NCBI GenBank assembly: GCA_903906515.1
Contig: CAIVKO010000035.1
Location: forward strand, 1 to 40,134
Length of the DNA stretch: 40,134 nucleotides
Source: Akkermansiaceae bacterium
GTDB lineage: Bacteria; Verrucomicrobiota; Verrucomicrobiia; Verrucomicrobiales; Akkermansiaceae
Direction of reading: 5' to 3'
Under the pieces are notes generated by a model. That model did not search any database and was not told the origin of the DNA. It saw nothing but the letters and a program-made list of their open reading frames with translations. A program made the translations under genes and the position numbers. Shown piece by piece: positions 34,153 through 40,134 of this stretch. The stretch's first letter is position 1, and each line of letters begins with the position of its first letter.

Positions 34153-35115
34153 TTACTGGATGTTGCGGAGTTTCTTCTGCTCGGCGATCCATGCGCGGTC
34201 CCCGTCGCAGAGCTTGCTTTCCTCGGTGCGGCAGCGGGTGCCATCGGGTTCGATGAGGATGAGGGTGCCGTTGGAATACCTAACGAGTTTAGCCATGACC
34301 TTGCGGTCCTTGCGGTCCTTCCACTCGCGATAGCCTTTTTTCTCAAGCCCGGCGCGCCATTTTTGATAGGCATTGGCGGAAACGGCCTCGGCCTGCTTGA
34401 GGAGCCCCCAAGTGTAATCACCTTGGCCGCGCCTGTATCCTCGGTAGTGACCGATCACCTCGCCACTCGGGTTGAGCATGACCAATGCCGGATAGCCGAG
34501 CACCTTGTATTGCTTTTTCAGTCGTGTGGCATAGCTCCGCACGTCCACCATCCGGCTTTCCTTATCGCTCAACGAGATGTCCTTGTCCGTGACGAAGCTG
34601 CTGCTGGCCACGTTGGCGTCGATCCGCAGGCGGACGAGTTTTTCGGTCGCCCACTTTTCAAAATCCGGGGTGGAGAGTAGATCCCGGGCCAGCGCCTTGC
34701 ACATCGGGCTGTTCTTGGAATCGGTGAACCAGATGAGCAGGGGTTTTCCCTCGCGGGCGGCGCGTTGTTTGGCGATGGTTTCGCTTTCCTCCCACGGGTT
34801 AGTGCGTTTGGGAGCATTGGCCAGAATGGCGGAGAGTTCAGGCAGGCTAGCCTCCGGGTTATCGGGATCGATGAAAACGATGTCCTCTTCCGGAGTGAAG
34901 TTGAGCGGGGCGGCGGCATTTCCACCGGGGGTCACGGGAGTTCCTGAGTCACCACCTTTTGCTCGCAACGCGGGCGGTATGCCCGTCGGGCCAAACGGGC
35001 TTGGCTGGGTATTCGGCGAAGGCTTGTTCGGTTTCGGGTTGCCGATGCCAAGTTTGGCACAGGAAACCAATGACACCATGATGGTGATCGGCAGCCATGG
35101 AAGGAGGCGATTCAT
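34153..35115 (-). CDS. Lipoprotein with thioredoxin-like fold and SHD1-like C-terminal domain
   Basis: A 320-residue protein from the ATG at 35115. Its N-terminus MNRLLPWLPITIMVSLVSC has a lipobox (LVSC), so it is a lipid-anchored envelope protein; upstream residues of the longer frame overlap the next gene. A Pro/Gly/Asn-rich spacer leads to a thioredoxin-like fold (KPLLIWFTDSKNSPMCKALA, then LGYPALVMLNPSGEVIGHYRGY). The CxxC site is reduced to a single Cys (SPMC), so simple disulfide exchange is unlikely. The C-terminus (REWKDRKDRKVMAKLVRYSN, then LIEPDGTR) resembles the SHD1 domain common in Planctomycetes and Verrucomicrobia. Role unknown. Confidence 0.78.
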   Translation of the reverse strand: MNRLLPWLPITIMVSLVSCAKLGIGNPKPNKPSPNTQPSPFGPTGIPPALRAKGGDSGTPVTPGGNAAAPLNFTPEEDIVFIDPDNPEASLPELSAILANAPKRTNPWEESETIAKQRAAREGKPLLIWFTDSKNSPMCKALARDLLSTPDFEKWATEKLVRLRIDANVASSSFVTDKDISLSDKESRMVDVRSYATRLKKQYKVLGYPALVMLNPSGEVIGHYRGYRRGQGDYTWGLLKQAEAVSANAYQKWRAGLEKKGYREWKDRKDRKVMAKLVRYSNGTLILIEPDGTRCRTEESKLCDGDRAWIAEQKKLRNIQ

Positions 35116-35132
35116 TGAAGCCAGGGTCGGTG

Positions 35133-36188
35133 TTACTCTTTCAGGCGGATGGGAGTGCCACAGTGGGTGCAGCGAAACCAACGGAAGATGAGGATCTGAA
35201 AGCAGAGGGGGATGATGTATCCGAGGCCCGGCACATGGTGGGCCTTGCTGTTTTTCGTATGGGGCTGGTAAATGAAAAGCTTCTGCCCGCAGACCCGACA
35301 GGTTCCGCTGCTGCCAAAGATCAGAAAGAAAATACCGACAACCGGCAACGAGACAGGAATCCACAGCAACCAACCGGGCACCCAACCGAAGGTATCTGGA
35401 ATCTCGCCTGACAGAAGAAGCAGCGTGGCAGCAATCACCGATGCCGGAATCACGGCTAACAACAACAAGGTCACCGCAGCGCCAAACCAGATCGATCCCG
35501 AGTGAGAGTGAAGCACCCCGCGGATATACCAGCGGGATTGTGGGTTACGGCCTTTGTTGGTGGATTCCTTGGGCGCACGCAACAAAGCGACCCGATTATT
35601 TTCCTGTATGGGGGGTCTTGCCGGCCGTGTGGGTGGGGAGGCGCTGATTTCATCGGTGGATTTCAACTTCGAAGCGTCGATTTCCAAGCGCTGGATGGAT
35701 TTTGAGATGGTTTTTACATTGCCGGAGAATGCGGCGGGTGGTTTTTGCGGCCGACTTACCGGCACACGATGCTCGACCCTCACATCCAAATCCCCGGAGT
35801 AACGGTTGAGCAGGATGGCGGGAGGAATATCCGCGACGACCAATTGCCGTTCCATCAGGATGCGGGCTGGCAAGGGAATGGCAAAGGGTGCATTGGTGAT
35901 CATCGGAATCACCTGTTCGCTGAGCTCGTAGTTGACCGGCATCGATGACAGGTCGGCGGATTCTCTGGTGATGCCTGCTATGTCACACGCTTGAAAAATC
36001 CATTTTTCCACCGACTTGCGGGTCGGCGGACGTTTGAATATTTTGAGGATGCGGTTAGCGCGAACCAACTCTTTGACCAGGTCGTCCAAACCGGCCTTGG
36101 CCAAGGACTCGACATCCTGAAATCCCGCCGCTTCGAGCAATTCGAGCGTTGGTTTTCCGATTCGGGGAATGGTGTCGAGACTGGCCAT
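35133..36188 (-). CDS. HhH-domain membrane protein with a C-terminal zinc ribbon
   Basis: A 351-residue protein from the ATG at 36188 (MASLDTIPRIGKPTLELLEA). The first ~70 residues form helix-hairpin-helix-like repeats (IPRIGKPTLELLEAAGFQDV, ESLAKAGLDDLVKEL), as in DUF4332-type domains. A long linker leads to two transmembrane segments (WFGAAVTLLLLAVIPASVIA and LLWIPVSLPVVGIFFLIFG). The tail has two CxxC pairs (TCRVCGQ and RCTHCGT) that should bind zinc. HhH domains usually bind nucleic acid or proteins. Its stop is 17 bp upstream of the thioredoxin-lipoprotein start, so the two are likely co-expressed. Family not firmly recognised. Confidence 0.72.
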   Translation of the reverse strand: MASLDTIPRIGKPTLELLEAAGFQDVESLAKAGLDDLVKELVRANRILKIFKRPPTRKSVEKWIFQACDIAGITRESADLSSMPVNYELSEQVIPMITNAPFAIPLPARILMERQLVVADIPPAILLNRYSGDLDVRVEHRVPVSRPQKPPAAFSGNVKTISKSIQRLEIDASKLKSTDEISASPPTRPARPPIQENNRVALLRAPKESTNKGRNPQSRWYIRGVLHSHSGSIWFGAAVTLLLLAVIPASVIAATLLLLSGEIPDTFGWVPGWLLWIPVSLPVVGIFFLIFGSSGTCRVCGQKLFIYQPHTKNSKAHHVPGLGYIIPLCFQILIFRWFRCTHCGTPIRLKE

Positions 36189-36239
36189 GAAGAGGCTTTC
36201 AGTGGAGAGAGTAACCAAGGCAGCCGGGTTGGCAAGCCG

Positions 36240-38915
<2,676 letters not shown>

Positions 38916-39050
38916 GGGGGCGGATGGATGCCAGAGCGGGGCCGGTTTGTCCAGCATGGGAATGCGCAAAGCCCTAAAATCCAACCACAATCGGGGCGGT
39001 CCGAGTCAGGGCCATCCATTAGGGGGATTTGATTCCGAAACAAAGAGATA

Positions 39051-39182
39051 AACCACAGATTACACTGATTCCACAGATTAATTTGAAAAGAAAAACACAA
39101 AAAATCCTTACAATGAAATTTCAGACTCCAATATACCACGGTTAATTTCTGAAAATCAGCGTAATCAGCGTAATCAGTGGTT
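39051..39182. repeat. Inverted-repeat element with ACCAC-GATTAC ends
   Basis: The left arm aaccacagattacactgatt... (39051-39080) and right arm ...gcgtaatcagtggtt (39154-39182) are imperfectly inverted over about 30 bp. They carry internal direct repeats (aatcagcgt twice), and the centre is an AT-rich 73 bp. It is probably a small non-autonomous element; no gene inside. Confidence 0.65.
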
Positions 39183-39209
39183 AAATCTTCCGGTTATTTC
39201 CCTAGCGTA

Positions 39210-39225
39210 GGCACCCTGCGGTGCC
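39210..39225 (-). terminator. Hairpin downstream of lspA, possible terminator
   Basis: ggcacc-ctgc-ggtgcc forms a perfect 6-bp stem with a 4-base loop, 13 bp beyond the lspA stop. No U-run follows on the minus strand, so it may be another REP-type palindrome rather than a Rho-independent terminator. Confidence 0.35.
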
Positions 39226-39238
39226 CGGTTGTCCATGC

Positions 39239-39847
39239 TCACCCGATTTTCGCGTCCGCCGCCGCCTTTTCCTGTTGCTTGATCCGTTTTTCCTCACGGA
39301 TGCCGCCGATGAAGAGCATCACCGCGGAGACGCAAATGCAGGAGTCCGCGACGTTGAAGGACGGCCACCAACCGTGGCTGGATGGCACGATCTTGTCGTA
39401 GAGCGGGAGCTTGATGGAAATGAAGTCCACCACATAGCCTTGCGAGAACCTTTCCCAAAGGCCGACATCCTTGAAATCCTCCAGCAGGAATCCTTGCACC
39501 AATCTGTCGGTTAGATTTCCGAAAATTCCGCACAGCAGCAGTGCAACCGCGATCTTGGAAAGCGGATGATCAAACGCACCCTTTTTCCAGAAAAGCCGGA
39601 TCAGGGTGAGCGCGATCAACGGAACGATGAGGAACACGACGGGTGCCCACGCGGTGCCGTTGCCGAAACCGAAGGCCACACCCTGGTTGTGGACGCGTCC
39701 GAGGTAGAAGAAGTTCTCCACCACCTTGATGTGGGCATCAGGCTCCACCCACGGCGGCGGGAAGGTGCGGATGGTCCAGAACTTCGTGACCTGGTCGACC
39801 ACGTAGAGCGGGAGTGTGAGGAAGAAGAGGAGTTTTGGAAAAGTCAT
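39239..39847 (-). CDS. lspA: Lipoprotein signal peptidase (signal peptidase II)
   Basis: A 202-residue membrane aspartyl protease from the ATG at 39847 (MTFPKLLFFLTLPLYVVDQV); the upstream extension reads through the REP pair and is rejected. It has four hydrophobic helices and the catalytic aspartates in GNLTDRL and FNVADSCI. VHNQGVAFGF matches the conserved NxGxAF region. It removes signal peptides from prolipoproteins such as the one at 34153-35115. It lies just after ileS, the ileS-lspA order known from many bacteria. Confidence 0.95.
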   Translation of the reverse strand: MTFPKLLFFLTLPLYVVDQVTKFWTIRTFPPPWVEPDAHIKVVENFFYLGRVHNQGVAFGFGNGTAWAPVVFLIVPLIALTLIRLFWKKGAFDHPLSKIAVALLLCGIFGNLTDRLVQGFLLEDFKDVGLWERFSQGYVVDFISIKLPLYDKIVPSSHGWWPSFNVADSCICVSAVMLFIGGIREEKRIKQQEKAAADAKIG

Positions 39848-39857
39848 TGGTTGCGAA

Positions 39858-39956
39858 TGTAGCGGCGGTCTGTGACCGTCGGCAGATTTCAGAAAATGAG
39901 GAGAGAGTGCATGGCCGGAGAATGACAATCAGCGACGGTCATAGACCGCCGCTACA
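39858..39956. repeat. GTAG-type REP pair (REPIN-like) between ileS and lspA
   Basis: tgtagcggcggtctgtgacc... (39858-39882) and its inverse (39932-39956) match at 23 of 25 positions, in head-out inverted orientation. Each has the GTAG head followed by a cggcggtc/gaccgtcg hairpin. The first ten bases (TGTAGCGGCG) are shared with the tandem REPs inside metH. The right copy overlaps the end of ileS. Confidence 0.85.
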
Positions 39957-40134
39957 GACTTCCGCGCAGCGGGCACACAGTCCGCTGTCGAGAACCGGTT
40001 CGTGCTTCCGGCAGCGCGGGCAGAGGCAATAACCGGTCTTTCGGGCGGTGGCGGTGAGTTCCGCTCCGGCGGTGGCGGTGAGTCCGGCGATGATGAAGAA
40101 CTCGGTCGCAAAATCGCGGTCGTTGAGCAACGGC
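39939..40134 (-). CDS. ileS: Isoleucyl-tRNA synthetase, C-terminal end (runs off the right edge)
   Basis: The last 64 codons of a gene entering from the right edge; the frame is open to 40134. The sequence NDRDFATEFFIIAGLTATAG, followed by a Cys cluster (CLCPRCRKHEP, then GLCARCAEV), is the C-terminal zinc-binding domain of IleS, and its position before lspA supports this. The final residues CSGGL and the TGA stop are coded by the right-hand REP (39932-39956), so the native 3' end has been replaced or extended by the repeat. Confidence 0.85.
   Translation of the reverse strand, partial: PLLNDRDFATEFFIIAGLTATAGAELTATARKTGYCLCPRCRKHEPVLDSGLCARCAEVCSGGL

Larger units (their letters stand above)
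38916..39238. other. Gene-free region between valS and lspA
   Basis: 323 bp without a credible gene. It holds the long inverted repeat 39051-39182 and the hairpin at 39210-39225, listed separately. The left part (38916-39050) should contain the valS promoter on the minus strand, but I see no clear -35/-10 pair. Confidence 0.6.

Overview
The window looks like chromosomal DNA of a Verrucomicrobiota bacterium, possibly in or near the Luteolibacter/Akkermansiaceae group. This is inferred from GC-rich genes, few clear Shine-Dalgarno sites, an autotransporter-type beta-strand repeat protein, an SHD1-like domain, a PUR-domain protein, a split MetH, a SAM-domain/ExbBD operon, and many dispersed palindromic repeats. 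No rRNA, tRNA or CRISPR array was seen.

Layout. 1-1320 is the 5' end of a secreted autotransporter-repeat protein running off the left edge, followed by about 1 kb of gene-free, repeat-filled DNA. 2381-3009 is a VapBC toxin-antitoxin pair. 3129-8857 (minus) holds an ABC ATPase, an intact cyanophycin synthetase, a degenerate cyanophycin synthetase paralogue translationally coupled to it, and a small PUR-domain protein. 8966-9997 is a tRNA-dihydrouridine synthase. 10004-15846 (minus) is a split B12-dependent methionine synthase. Its large subunit carries two in-frame REP-associated tyrosine transposase (RAYT) insertions, and a GxxExxY gene in a terminal-inverted-repeat element sits between the two halves. 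16200-17120 is a secreted alpha/beta hydrolase. 17150-24740 (minus) is a six-gene envelope operon: two TPR-like proteins, ExbB, two ExbD, and a SAM-domain/single-TM/prenyltransferase-like repeat protein. 24986-27616 (plus) holds a membrane protein, trmL, pdxA and an unknown protein. 27847-33981 holds a beta-CASP nuclease-like protein, a KDG-kinase-like protein, a DJ-1 protein, HigBA, purB and eda. 34153-36188 (minus) is a thioredoxin-fold lipoprotein and an HhH/zinc-ribbon membrane protein. 36240-38915 is valS, and lspA plus the 3' end of ileS close the window.

The most striking feature is metH. One open frame of 1408 codons contains the pterin-, cobalamin- and AdoMet-binding domains, with two RAYT transposases (HUH motif and catalytic Tyr both present) in two loops of the reactivation domain. 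Neither transposase has an evident start or stop of its own. Each is bordered by its own REP-like palindromes, which are translated as part of MetH. REPs with the same GTAG head recur as an inverted pair at the ileS-lspA junction, where the repeat supplies the ileS stop codon.

The second notable system is the cyanophycin pair. The upstream paralogue has lost key residues of both synthetic active sites but keeps an H-x-x-E-H motif in its N-domain. The downstream, apparently active enzyme has lost that motif. This suggests a division of labour between primer generation and polymerisation. All functional statements come from sequence reading and knowledge of the families; no database search was run.
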